Source: Bacillota bacterium
GTDB lineage: Bacteria > Bacillota_I > Bacilli_A > Erysipelotrichales > Erysipelotrichaceae
DNA: 64,000 bases
Direction of reading: 5' to 3'
Assembly: GCA_030526175.1 (NCBI GenBank)
Contig: JAUNDJ010000002.1
Coordinates: 23,912-87,911, forward strand
Shown: piece by piece, positions 34,015-41,531 of the stretch
Layout: the number at the start of each line of letters is the position of its first letter
Numbering within the stretch: position 1 is the stretch's first letter
Translations under genes and position numbers: made by a program
Notes under the pieces: model-generated
Database searches by the model: none
What the model was told of the DNA's origin: nothing
The model's input: the letters and a program-made list of their open reading frames with translations, nothing else

Positions 34015-35163
34015 CTATTTCTCCTTTCTTTTTCTATGACAAATGATTGTTCCAATACCACAACTTATCCCCATTAGAACAATCCATTGTAATAAGTTTG
34101 TTTTGATTCCCGTATGCGTTAGACTATTCGTACTATTTCCTTTGACAGGAATAATCGCTTTTTCTTTGTACGAACAAATAGTACAAGTTCTTTCTTTATT
34201 TCCTTCTTTTGTAGAAGTTGGATTTACAATTGTTTTCCAACCACTAAATATGTGCACGCCTTTTTCTGCAATAGCACCATCGTTTGAAGTACATTCTTTC
34301 CAATGATCTTTTTCATCGTATTTCCAATCTCCAAACATATGTTCGTGTGGAGGCGCATCTTTTTCATACGTAACAATGACTATTTTACTTTCATTCATTG
34401 TTACAACAAGACGATTGTCTGTTACGGATACTTCTTCACCATTTACAGTAACTGTTTGGATTTTATATCCTTCATCTGGCGTGAATGAAATTGTCTTTTC
34501 TTGGCCCTCTACAATGTCTTTTTCTCCTTCAGAAATCGTACCGTGTCCACCATTCACTTTTGTTGTTAAATCATAGGTGTTTTTTGTCCATTTTGCGTAC
34601 AATGTCATATCTTGTTTTATTGGTGCATCAAAATCAAAGACATTTATACATCCTTTTTCCAAGAACCAACCACCAAATATCCATCCACTCTCTTGAGGAT
34701 CTACAGGTTTGATTGCTTTTTTTCCCTCTAATACATTTTGTGTTTCTATGGAAGTTCCATGTCCATTTAAATCAAAACTTATGGTATATGTTTCATCTTC
34801 TCCAATGCCTAGAAAGCGAAAACTAACTGAAAGATTCGAATTATTATTCAAAGCGGGAGCTGTAAATTTATTATCCGACGATAGATTTATGATTTCTTCC
34901 CCATTGTAAATGATTTTGTCTAGATCATACAAAGCATCTGGAATAAAAGTATATGTCACAACAGTTCCTTTTTCTTTTAAAAGACTTTTATTTCCTCTAT
35001 AGTCTGTATCTTCTATTTTCACTTTCCCATGCTCACCAATTTGAAGAGTTATCGAATAAGGAATATCTGTTGTTATTGTTGTTGTCCCATCACTAGCCAA
35101 TATATCCATACCCATTCCTATTACCATAATCAACGCTACTATCAGAGACAATATTTTTTTCAT
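34015..35163 (-). CDS. Surface protein with Listeria-Bacteroides type repeat and LTHTG anchor
   Basis: A 382-residue secreted protein. After a signal peptide (cleaved near ILAS) comes a beta domain, then an InlB B-type (Flg_new) repeat at roughly 125-200 with YTISFDLNGHGT and FGGWFLEKGC...TLYAKW, a second repeat-like domain with GYKIQTVTVNG, and a Cys-containing domain with FGDWKYDEKDHWKEC and RTCTICSYKEK. The C-terminus has LTHTG, a membrane helix and an HRKRKEK tail, the pattern of a sortase substrate with a non-standard motif. I use the ATG at 35163 (GAGGAA 8 nt upstream), but an ATG at 35178 overlaps the previous stop as ATGA and is also possible. Confidence 0.8.
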   Translation of the reverse strand: MKKILSLIVALIMVIGMGMDILASDGTTTITTDIPYSITLQIGEHGKVKIEDTDYRGNKSLLKEKGTVVTYTFIPDALYDLDKIIYNGEEIINLSSDNKFTAPALNNNSNLSVSFRFLGIGEDETYTISFDLNGHGTSIETQNVLEGKKAIKPVDPQESGWIFGGWFLEKGCINVFDFDAPIKQDMTLYAKWTKNTYDLTTKVNGGHGTISEGEKDIVEGQEKTISFTPDEGYKIQTVTVNGEEVSVTDNRLVVTMNESKIVIVTYEKDAPPHEHMFGDWKYDEKDHWKECTSNDGAIAEKGVHIFSGWKTIVNPTSTKEGNKERTCTICSYKEKAIIPVKGNSTNSLTHTGIKTNLLQWIVLMGISCGIGTIICHRKRKEK

Positions 35164-35174
35164 AGTAGGCTTCC

Positions 35175-35687
35175 TCATTTTGTTTTTCGAATCGCATTTG
35201 CATATTTAATAAGACCTGGTGGATAATCCTCTGGGTCTTCATCTTTTAAGATTAATCCAACAGTATTTCCTATCGTACCGGTTGTTCTCACATATGGCCA
35301 TAATTTTTTCGGTATTTTTGATAAATAGATTGGATCGGATACTTTTCCATATGCATCCATATACTTAGCACGAACTGTTTTTTGTACTAGATTTAGAAAG
35401 TCTTCGGGAAATTCTCCGAATTCATACCCTGGGAATTCAATTCCAGCTTTTTTTATTACACATAATGCAGCTAAAGGATAATCTTCGGGTTTTGCACCAA
35501 TAGGAATTTTTAAATCTTTCGTAAGTTTTCCAACTTTATAAAGTCTTCGAATCTTTGGCCAGACTCCAGGAGGGAATTTGTCTTCATATTCTGGTCCAAT
35601 AATCTTTCCATATTTTTCTAAAAACTTGATTCGAAATTGAAAAACACTAATTCGTTCTCTTGTCTTTTTATATGGTGTATTACTCAT
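35175..35687 (-). CDS. Unknown cytoplasmic protein made of two divergent repeats
   Basis: A 170-residue basic protein with no signal peptide or membrane segment, lying among genes for exported proteins. It contains two related units of about 55 residues. Both contain a YGK...P.Y...P...WP.(I/V)R core, for example KYGKIIGPEYEDKFPPGVWP and AYGKVSDPIYLSKIPKKLWP, followed some 20 residues later by PEDYP. I do not recognise the family. AAAGGA lies 9-10 nt before the ATG, and its stop overlaps the next reading frame. Its place in the operon suggests a role in making or sensing the surface proteins, which is inference. Confidence 0.65.
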   Translation of the reverse strand: MSNTPYKKTRERISVFQFRIKFLEKYGKIIGPEYEDKFPPGVWPKIRRLYKVGKLTKDLKIPIGAKPEDYPLAALCVIKKAGIEFPGYEFGEFPEDFLNLVQKTVRAKYMDAYGKVSDPIYLSKIPKKLWPYVRTTGTIGNTVGLILKDEDPEDYPPGLIKYANAIRKTK

Positions 35688-35704
35688 ATAGAATCATCCT
35701 TTCT

Positions 35705-36205
35705 TTATTTATCACTTGTATGCATTGTTTCCACTACATATGTAATTGTTGCTTGATATGTAGCTCCCGGCTTAGCACTAGACCAGTCATCAACTTTTGC
35801 ACTTAGTTGCTTTGTTGAATATTTCGGTTCCCTATTAGCATAATATGGATTTAAAGTACCATTAAGCTGATTATATCCATTCTTTTTATATTCAAAAGGA
35901 CCATCAAATAATCTTAAATGAATAGTATCATCCGAATTGTCCTTATTGATTAAATTAGTATATTTAGGATATACCCAAATTGAGAAAATAGACGAACGGA
36001 CATCCGTAACATATAAATCACCGATAATTTGTAAATCTGTATTATCATATTCCAAAGTCATATTTGCCGGAATATGAAGTTGATAATCTGATACATTTTC
36101 TGGAACATTGACAGTTAGAATAGTTGTTCCATCCGCTGCCATTACGTTAGCACACATACACGATGCCATAGCTAACGATGATAAAATAGCTGTTAAATTT
36201 TTCAT
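35705..36205 (-). CDS. Secreted beta-rich surface protein, WxL/pilin-like pattern
   Basis: A 166-residue protein with a Sec signal peptide (MKNLTAILSSLAMASCMCAN, cleavage near VMAA) followed by ADGTTILTVNVPENVSDYQLHIPA, a start pattern shared by families of secreted Firmicutes proteins that begin DGTTT-like and continue with a YxLxIP strand. The rest is predicted beta sandwich with no transmembrane anchor. The same DGTTT start occurs in the sortase-anchored protein two genes on. An AAAGGAG site precedes the ATG at 36205. The function is unknown; a fibre or matrix subunit is a guess. Confidence 0.7.
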   Translation of the reverse strand: MKNLTAILSSLAMASCMCANVMAADGTTILTVNVPENVSDYQLHIPANMTLEYDNTDLQIIGDLYVTDVRSSIFSIWVYPKYTNLINKDNSDDTIHLRLFDGPFEYKKNGYNQLNGTLNPYYANREPKYSTKQLSAKVDDWSSAKPGATYQATITYVVETMHTSDK

Positions 36206-36218
36206 GTTCTTTTCTCCT

Positions 36219-36710
36219 TTATTCGACAATAATTGTTAGTCTCGTTTCAACTCCATTCAAAGCTTCTTGTCCTTCTTGGTCTTTGAAACATTCATACTTA
36301 AGCAATGCATTTTCATACGTTCCCTGCTTCAAAGGTTCAGATAAAACAATGCATCCTGAATTTTCTCCTGGAGCAAATAAATTCGATGTCCACAACACCC
36401 TTCCATCTTCTAAGTTTAAAGATACTTTGAACCAACAGAAATTCTGTTTCGGATTTGAAATCATAATATTCTGTTTAACTTGCCCAGCCTCAAATTTCAG
36501 ATTTGTATATCCAGGGATATCAATACTGTCATTGAGTTTTTCTATTGGCTCTTCGACTTGTTCTTCCAAAACATCCTTATATGAAGCTATTGTATTTCTT
36601 GTTTGGATCGTCCAAAAAGCAAAACCCAAAGAAAGAATTGCAACTAACCCTAAAATTACTAATAGGATATCTTTTCCCTTTTGGTTGGAACGATGCTCTT
36701 CCTTTTCCAT
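36219..36710 (-). CDS. Membrane-anchored exported protein of the surface operon
   Basis: A 163-residue protein: a 14-residue charged cytoplasmic tail, one membrane helix (about 15-33), a short acidic helical stretch and an outer beta domain with SIDIPGYTNLKFEAGQVKQN, LFAPGENSG and EPLKQGTY. Similar small anchored proteins accompany the DGTTT-type secreted protein in other Firmicutes, so the pair may form a complex. I start it at the ATG at 36710 (AGAGGTTAAT upstream); the frame is open further up to 36836, but that part overlaps the operator and promoter. First gene of the surface operon. Confidence 0.7.
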   Translation of the reverse strand: MEKEEHRSNQKGKDILLVILGLVAILSLGFAFWTIQTRNTIASYKDVLEEQVEEPIEKLNDSIDIPGYTNLKFEAGQVKQNIMISNPKQNFCWFKVSLNLEDGRVLWTSNLFAPGENSGCIVLSEPLKQGTYENALLKYECFKDQEGQEALNGVETRLTIIVE

Positions 36711-36758
36711 AGAATGATTAACCTCTTTTCCATTTATCATAATTTGCGCGCACTTTAG

Positions 36759-36777
36759 AAAAAGGGGACACCTTTTT
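36759..36777 (-). other. Hairpin in the 5' leader of the surface operon
   Basis: Arms AAAAAGG (36759-36765) and CCTTTTT (36771-36777) with a 5-nt loop, between the proposed transcription start and the first gene. It lacks a T-run, so it is more likely an mRNA structure than a terminator. Confidence 0.4.
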
Positions 36778-36793
36778 CTTTTCTTGTATATAA

Positions 36794-36836
36794 ATACTAA
36801 AGAAAAAACGTTCGTTCTCACAGTGCCGAATGGCAC
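36794..36836 (-). promoter_or_regulatory. Promoter of the surface operon with upstream palindromic operator
   Basis: The palindrome GTGCCGAATGGCAC (36823-36836, plus strand) is followed by TATTTT on its plus-strand right side. On the minus strand a TAGTAT -10 (36799-36794) lies 23 bp from the palindrome. The same palindrome, TATTTT flank and 23-bp spacing to a -10 occur before the response regulator gene. The palindrome centre would be at about -42 from the start site, the class II activator position. Confidence 0.65.
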
Positions 36837-36847
36837 TATTTTAACAA

Positions 36848-36882
36848 TACAAAAGCGAATGCTATTTTCTGCATTCGCTTTT
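36848..36882 (-). terminator. Terminator of the response regulator gene
   Basis: A 12-bp perfect stem (36851-36862 with 36871-36882) and T-rich tail on the minus strand. It isolates the regulator transcript from the surface operon. Confidence 0.85.
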
Positions 36883-36889
36883 ATTATGA

Positions 36890-37522
36890 TTATATTATCT
36901 TATTTTTTACCACAACGCCCAAACGACAAGCTTCAGAAACAAGTTCAGTACGTGTTTTAAACCCTGTTTTCTCTAACATATGTTGCACATAGTTTTTTAC
37001 CGTTCCCGTAGCCAAATGAAGTTTTTTTCCAATCTCAGCATTACTATCTCCAGTACTCAATTCACGAAGAATCTCCAACTCCTTTTTTGAAAATTCATGG
37101 TTATTCGAATTTCCTAAAGGAATAAGAGGTGTTTCCAGTGGATAGATATTCTCGCCTCTCATCGTACTTTCCATAACGTTGAGTATTGTTTCTTTTTGTC
37201 CATCTTTGTACCAAAATGAATCAACCCCAATTTTTTTGGCTCTTTCAATCCAAGAATATTCAGGCATGGAAGTAACCACAATGATCTTTATACATGGAAA
37301 TAGCTTCTTTATTTCTTTAGCTGCATCCAAACCACTTTGATTATGTTCAGTCATGACATCCATTAAAATCAGATCCACTTTTTGATTTTGACAAATTGCC
37401 AAAGCACCTGAAGCATTGGGTATAGAAGCAATATGATGAAAATGTTCATTTTGATTAATATAGATTTCAAAAAGCTGTCTTGGCATATCCTGGTCTTCTA
37501 CAATAAGTACGTTATAAATCAT
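36890..37522 (-). CDS. NarL/LuxR-family response regulator
   Basis: A 210-residue regulator. The receiver domain (1 to about 120) has the acidic pair in VLIVEDQDMPRQL, the phosphorylated Asp in DLILMDVMTE near residue 54, the switch Thr/Ser in IIVVTSMPEYSW and a Lys in FWYKDGQ. The C-terminal LuxR-type helix-turn-helix spans about 145-200: KKELEILRELSTGDSNAEIG then LHLATGTVKNYVQHML. AAAGGAG lies before the ATG. It follows the kinase gene by 43 bp and has its own promoter with a palindromic operator that overlaps the 3' end of the kinase gene. The likely targets are itself and the surface operon. Confidence 0.93.
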   Translation of the reverse strand: MIYNVLIVEDQDMPRQLFEIYINQNEHFHHIASIPNASGALAICQNQKVDLILMDVMTEHNQSGLDAAKEIKKLFPCIKIIVVTSMPEYSWIERAKKIGVDSFWYKDGQKETILNVMESTMRGENIYPLETPLIPLGNSNNHEFSKKELEILRELSTGDSNAEIGKKLHLATGTVKNYVQHMLEKTGFKTRTELVSEACRLGVVVKNKII

Positions 37523-37543
37523 ATAGAATGACTCCTTTTAAAA

Positions 37544-37586
37544 ATTATAGAACATAATTCTTTTTTTATAAGGTGCCAGATGGCAC
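37544..37586 (-). promoter_or_regulatory. Promoter of the response regulator with palindromic operator
   Basis: The perfect palindrome GTGCCAGATGGCAC (37573-37586) with TATTTT flank lies inside the last codons of the kinase gene. On the minus strand it is 23 bp from a TATAAT -10 (37549-37544); the -35 region is poor, as expected for an activated promoter. Confidence 0.65.
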
Positions 37587-38819
37587 TATTTTCGGAAAAG
37601 TAAGCTTTAATAGAAACGAATCTTGACTTTCTACTTGAAGCGTAGCGCCTTGTTCGTTCGCTAAAATGGAAAGGTTATACAATCCTCCAGTAAAACTAAT
37701 TTTTCCTAGCGGCACATTTCCATCATTTTCAAATACGCAACATATCTCTTCTTCTTTTTCTTCAATAGCAATTGTCATCGTCTTAGCTTTTGCATGTTTT
37801 ACTGCATTAATAACTGCTTCCCATAAAGCGGAATAAAACAATTCCTTTTGAGCTTTAGAAAGGTATTCAGGTATCTTATTTTTCCAAACAAGACGAACAT
37901 TCATTTGTTTGGAAAACAATTCAATCTCGTCTTTAAACAACTTTTCCTTTTCAGATTCCCTACAAAGAACCAAAGCGTTTTTCTTCCATAAAGAAAAAAC
38001 AGGACGCGTTGATTCAAAATCCTTGCACTCCATCAAAACAGTCAACAACATAAGACGATTCATTTCATCATGTATATTGATCTTAGCTTGTAAAATTTCT
38101 TGTTTACGAACAGATTCTTCAATTTCCAAGTGGTATTCTTGTAATTTTTTATTTAAAATATATAATTTTTCAGTTTCCTTTTCTAACTCTTTTGTTTTCA
38201 AGTACTCCTCTGTAATATCCGAAGCAATCAATTCGTACAAACTCTCATTTTGCAAAGATAATTCTCGATATGAAAACTTCCATACTCTATCTTCTAACAA
38301 AAAGATATCTTTAATAATCGCTTCAAAAAAAATATTTCCGTTTAAAAGGGGCTGGTTTGTCAGAGAAACACATAACCTCTCCATTGTTGAATTTGAAAGC
38401 ACGATTTGTCCACTATTTCTCCAATAACAGATTCCATCTGGTAAATGGTCCATAAAGTATTTAATGGTTGCTGGTGTAATATAAGTTTTATCATATAATA
38501 CATTTTGGTAAAAAAACATGCCTGATACAAACGTCATAAGAATACATGTAATCAACCACCATATCCAAGGAAGATTCATAAAATGAGCCGATATTCTTGG
38601 TATTTCTAAAATAATTCTTTCTCTTTCTAAAGCGTGATCAAGTAGAACTTTCCTAAAAAAGATAGAAACAAAAACAAGAAAAAATCCTAAAATTGTTGTT
38701 TTGTATCGTTTTAGAAAAAGTGCATAGATTGTATCTAAAATTCCAAATAAAGTTAAAACCAATACCCAACAAGAAAATAATGCTCGAATAGAGCTTGAAA
38801 GGGTATAAAACGAAACCAT
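37566..38819 (-). CDS. Sensor histidine kinase, NarX/LuxR-system type
   Basis: A 417-residue membrane sensor. Three hydrophobic segments occupy the first 110 residues, a PAS-like region (HLPDGICYWRNSGQIVLSNS) follows, then a coiled coil at about 205-250. The phosphoacceptor is likely the His in KINIHDEMNRLM. The C-terminal ATPase domain has the N-box WEAVINAVKHA, the G1 box VFENDGNVPLG and the G2 box GGLYNLSIL. The AGGTG site and ATG are at 38819, 2 bp after the upstream gene. It should phosphorylate the adjacent response regulator. Its last codons carry the operator for that gene. Confidence 0.9.
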   Translation of the reverse strand: MVSFYTLSSSIRALFSCWVLVLTLFGILDTIYALFLKRYKTTILGFFLVFVSIFFRKVLLDHALERERIILEIPRISAHFMNLPWIWWLITCILMTFVSGMFFYQNVLYDKTYITPATIKYFMDHLPDGICYWRNSGQIVLSNSTMERLCVSLTNQPLLNGNIFFEAIIKDIFLLEDRVWKFSYRELSLQNESLYELIASDITEEYLKTKELEKETEKLYILNKKLQEYHLEIEESVRKQEILQAKINIHDEMNRLMLLTVLMECKDFESTRPVFSLWKKNALVLCRESEKEKLFKDEIELFSKQMNVRLVWKNKIPEYLSKAQKELFYSALWEAVINAVKHAKAKTMTIAIEEKEEEICCVFENDGNVPLGKISFTGGLYNLSILANEQGATLQVESQDSFLLKLTFPKIVPSGTL

Positions 38820-38821
38820 TT

Positions 38822-40450
38822 CTAGTCACCTACTTTCTCAAGAATAAAAGTGATATATGTGATTTGGTCTTCTTGTACAATCTTTGTTTGAATTCCTTTA
38901 TATGCTACTTTTTCCAATTTTTCTAATCCCACTCTTAAATCTTCTAATGTCAAACGACACAATATATGTTTCTCATCATTTCGCAAATATGCACTAACGC
39001 CTTGAAGAAATTCTAAATTCATTTCCAATAATTCTTCGATTGTTTCAAATACAATAAGTATTAATTCGGTTATGACCTTTCCTTTAGCACAATTAACCAT
39101 TTCAACAGAAATTCCATATAGTTTTATAGATCGTAACACTTCTGAAATGGACATAGCAAATTCTCCAATCTCTATGAAATTCTCATCTGCAGAAATTAAC
39201 ATTAAATTGGCATATCGCTTAATATAAGCTCCTAAGATTACGATTTTTATACGATTCTTTTCTATGCATTCTATACTCGAACACTGCAACGCTTCATCAG
39301 CTAAAAGTGCTATTTTTTTTGATTGAATTTGAGTCCTTATGGCAATCGTATCATAAACATGTGAACGCTGATCAATCATTATCTGTCTTTCTTTTAGCTC
39401 ATTTCGAAGACGATTGATTTCTGCCTCTTTGGAAAGACGCTCTTTCACTTTTTCCAAATTCTCGTTCATTGAATCAAGATAAGCCACATCATCTTGCCAT
39501 AATCCATAGCCACCATGTAATTTCATTTTATGCAAGATTGTATGATTTTCTATACGAGTTCCGTCAGAAAGAAAAAGCTGTGATTCCGATAGATCCACTG
39601 CGTTCATCGATTTATAAACACTATTTCCTTTTTCATCAATAATTTGAGCTCCGATCATGGATTTTTGAAATAACATTCCATAATAGTTGTTAGTAGGAAT
39701 CAACCCTAATTGCATACAACATTCCATAACTCCTGTTACCATAAACAATATTATATCTGGAAATTCAAACAATTCGTCACCATTAAACATTGGCATATTT
39801 CCTGTTGCCAAAAGAAGTAACATAGCAATTCCAAGAGTAAAAGGAATCAGAATAACCCATGATTGTTTTCGAGAACGCATGACACGACATTTTTTTATCA
39901 TAAAAAAGGCAGATAAAATATATAATACATATTGCCAAAGAGTGAGTGCATAATACATAGTTTCATACGAATATTGATCATTCCAATTCACAAAATTCGG
40001 TTGAAAATGAAATACAAGCTGATGGAAATCATTGGTTAATACTAGAAAAATAAATATAGTCGTAATCCATGCACACCATCCCCACTTTTTTTGAACGCTC
40101 GGTTGTGCTTGTTGATCAACCGCTAATGATGTATAAAAAAGAAGTAAAGGAATGATTAATACTGGAACATAGAAAAGATACCAAAAATATCGAGTTAAAA
40201 CATCTAACTCTTTTAAAGAATCGTATTTAATACTTCGTAACAAAATAAACAACAATTCCATGCCCACTGTAGCATTTATCAACATTTTCAAAGAACCTTT
40301 TTTAGAAACACGATGGGAATAATACAAAATCAGACAACTACATAACGTGAGAAGGTATGGGTTTGAAAAGTAAGGAATAGGAATATCTGCCAATAATAAT
40401 AATAAAAAGTATAGCAAAAGTCTTTTTAAGACTCTCTTCACATCCTGCAT
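38822..40450 (-). CDS. Kinase-like membrane protein with degenerate ATPase domain
   Basis: A 542-residue protein. The N-terminal 250 residues have about eight membrane helices, like the 7TM region of histidine kinases. A linker with a PAS-like part (MIGAQIIDEKGNSVYKSMN) and a coiled coil (about 315-365) follows. The C-terminal 170 residues align in layout with the ATPase region of the neighbouring kinase, but the N-box Asn and the glycine-rich G boxes cannot be found. I see it as a pseudo-kinase or signal-input partner. AGAGGGAC precedes the ATG at 40450; a longer frame to 40537 has no support. It is the first gene of the signalling operon. Confidence 0.7.
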   Translation of the reverse strand: MQDVKRVLKRLLLYFLLLLLADIPIPYFSNPYLLTLCSCLILYYSHRVSKKGSLKMLINATVGMELLFILLRSIKYDSLKELDVLTRYFWYLFYVPVLIIPLLLFYTSLAVDQQAQPSVQKKWGWCAWITTIFIFLVLTNDFHQLVFHFQPNFVNWNDQYSYETMYYALTLWQYVLYILSAFFMIKKCRVMRSRKQSWVILIPFTLGIAMLLLLATGNMPMFNGDELFEFPDIILFMVTGVMECCMQLGLIPTNNYYGMLFQKSMIGAQIIDEKGNSVYKSMNAVDLSESQLFLSDGTRIENHTILHKMKLHGGYGLWQDDVAYLDSMNENLEKVKERLSKEAEINRLRNELKERQIMIDQRSHVYDTIAIRTQIQSKKIALLADEALQCSSIECIEKNRIKIVILGAYIKRYANLMLISADENFIEIGEFAMSISEVLRSIKLYGISVEMVNCAKGKVITELILIVFETIEELLEMNLEFLQGVSAYLRNDEKHILCRLTLEDLRVGLEKLEKVAYKGIQTKIVQEDQITYITFILEKVGD

Positions 40451-40471
40451 GTTCAGTCCCTCTTTTATTAA

Positions 40472-40480
40472 AGTATAGCA
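40472..40480 (-). promoter_or_regulatory. Extended -10 of the signalling operon
   Basis: TGCTATACT on the minus strand (40480-40472), 22 bp before the kinase-like gene. No clear -35. The 23-bp-spaced palindrome of the other two promoters is not present here. Confidence 0.55.
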
Positions 40481-40591
40481 GACTTTATTTTTGTGCTGTT
40501 TGATTATTTCTGACAAAAAACAGCCTTTTTCTTCCAAACATTCAATATTTCATTCTCACTTTTACGAATGTATAAGGAAACTAATATCCTA

Positions 40592-40641
40592 TTGAAAACG
40601 CTTGAAACATAGTTGAAAATTTTTTTTGAAAGTGGTAATGT
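40592..40641 (+). promoter_or_regulatory. Promoter of the T-box/oxidoreductase operon with phased TTGAAA repeats
   Basis: TTGAAA at 40613-40618 and TAATGT at 40636-40641 are 17 bp apart. TTGAAA occurs four times (40592, 40602, 40613, 40626), the first three 10-11 bp apart. The segment 40593-40606 begins TGAAAACGCTT, a good left part of a CcpA cre box with a poor right end. Confidence 0.55.
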
Positions 40642-40647
40642 ATTTGC

Positions 40648-40914
40648 ACAAGCGTGGATGGAGACAGTATAGTTTCTAATATCTAGTTTTAGCGAGTAAC
40701 GGATGGTGAGAGCGTTGCACAAGATAGAAGCTAGAAAATCACTTCGGAGCAGTAATCATGAATAGAGTAGTGATTAACGGGGCCCTTGCCGTTACAAGAG
40801 GAAAGAATTGTTAGATTCTTAAGTGCATGACAGAATTGTGTCATGAATTCGGGTGGTACCGCGTAATGATAAATATTGCGTCCTGGAAGTAGTATACTTT
40901 CAGGACTTTTTTAT
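40648..40914 (+). ncRNA. T-box leader, specifier probably AUC (isoleucine)
   Basis: The conserved T-box sequence GGGTGGTACCGCG is at about 40853-40865. The AGTA element of the specifier loop is near 40676, the distal stem I region carries GGATGGTGAGAGCG, and stem II can be drawn around TAATCA/TGATTA near 40755. Above the specifier loop AGTTTCT pairs with AGAAGCT, placing AUC followed by A in the specifier position. The terminator is 40880-40891 with 40895-40906 and a T-run; the antiterminator uses the T-box. Uncharged tRNA-Ile would then turn on the operon. Asn (AAU) or Ser (UCA) by a one-base shift cannot be fully excluded. Confidence 0.88.
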
Positions 40915-40958
40915 TGTTGTTCAATAAAAAAATTAAAGAAAAAGAGAGGAAAAGAAAA

Positions 40959-41531
40959 ATGAGTCAGTTAACAGAAATTCGTTGGCATGGACGTGGTGGT
41001 CAAGGTGCAAAAACCGCTGCTCTATTACTTGCCGATGTAGCGTTTAACACAGGAAAATACGTTCAAGGTTTCCCAGAATATGGACCAGAAAGAATGGGTG
41101 CACCAATTACGGCATACGACCGAATTAGTGACAAAGAAATTCGTGTACATTCTAACATTTACGAGCCAGATTATGTTGCCGTTGTAGACGATACTCTTCT
41201 AAATAGCATCGATGTTACAAAAGGATTAAAAAAAGAAGGGGCTATTTTAATTAACACTGAAAAAACAAAAGAAGAAATCATTCCTTTATTAAATGGGTAT
41301 GAAGGAAGTGTATATATTATCAATGCCAAAGAAGTTTGTAACAAAACATTAGGAAAATATTTCCCTAACACACCAATGTTAGCGGGTATGATCAAAATTT
41401 CTAAGGTTATGGACGAAGAAGTCTTCTTAAAAGAAATGAAAGCTTCTTTAGAACACAAATTTGCGAAAAAACCAGAAGTATTAGAAGGAAATATGCAAGC
41501 TCTAAAACTTGCCCTTCAGGAGGTAAAATAA
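40959..41531 (+). CDS. 2-oxoacid:ferredoxin oxidoreductase, gamma subunit
   Basis: A 190-residue subunit of a four-part pyruvate/2-ketoisovalerate:ferredoxin oxidoreductase. It has IRWHGRGGQGAKTAALLLADV near the N-terminus (residues about 7-27; motif HGRGGQGAKT), then GKYVQGFPEYGPERMGAPITAY and a late PNTPMLAGMIKIS, all typical of the gamma domain that joins CoA-binding and electron-transfer parts. AGAGAGGA lies 8 nt before the ATG at 40959. It is the first gene after the T-box. Its stop and the next start overlap as TAATG. Confidence 0.94.
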   Translation: MSQLTEIRWHGRGGQGAKTAALLLADVAFNTGKYVQGFPEYGPERMGAPITAYDRISDKEIRVHSNIYEPDYVAVVDDTLLNSIDVTKGLKKEGAILINTEKTKEEIIPLLNGYEGSVYIINAKEVCNKTLGKYFPNTPMLAGMIKISKVMDEEVFLKEMKASLEHKFAKKPEVLEGNMQALKLALQEVK

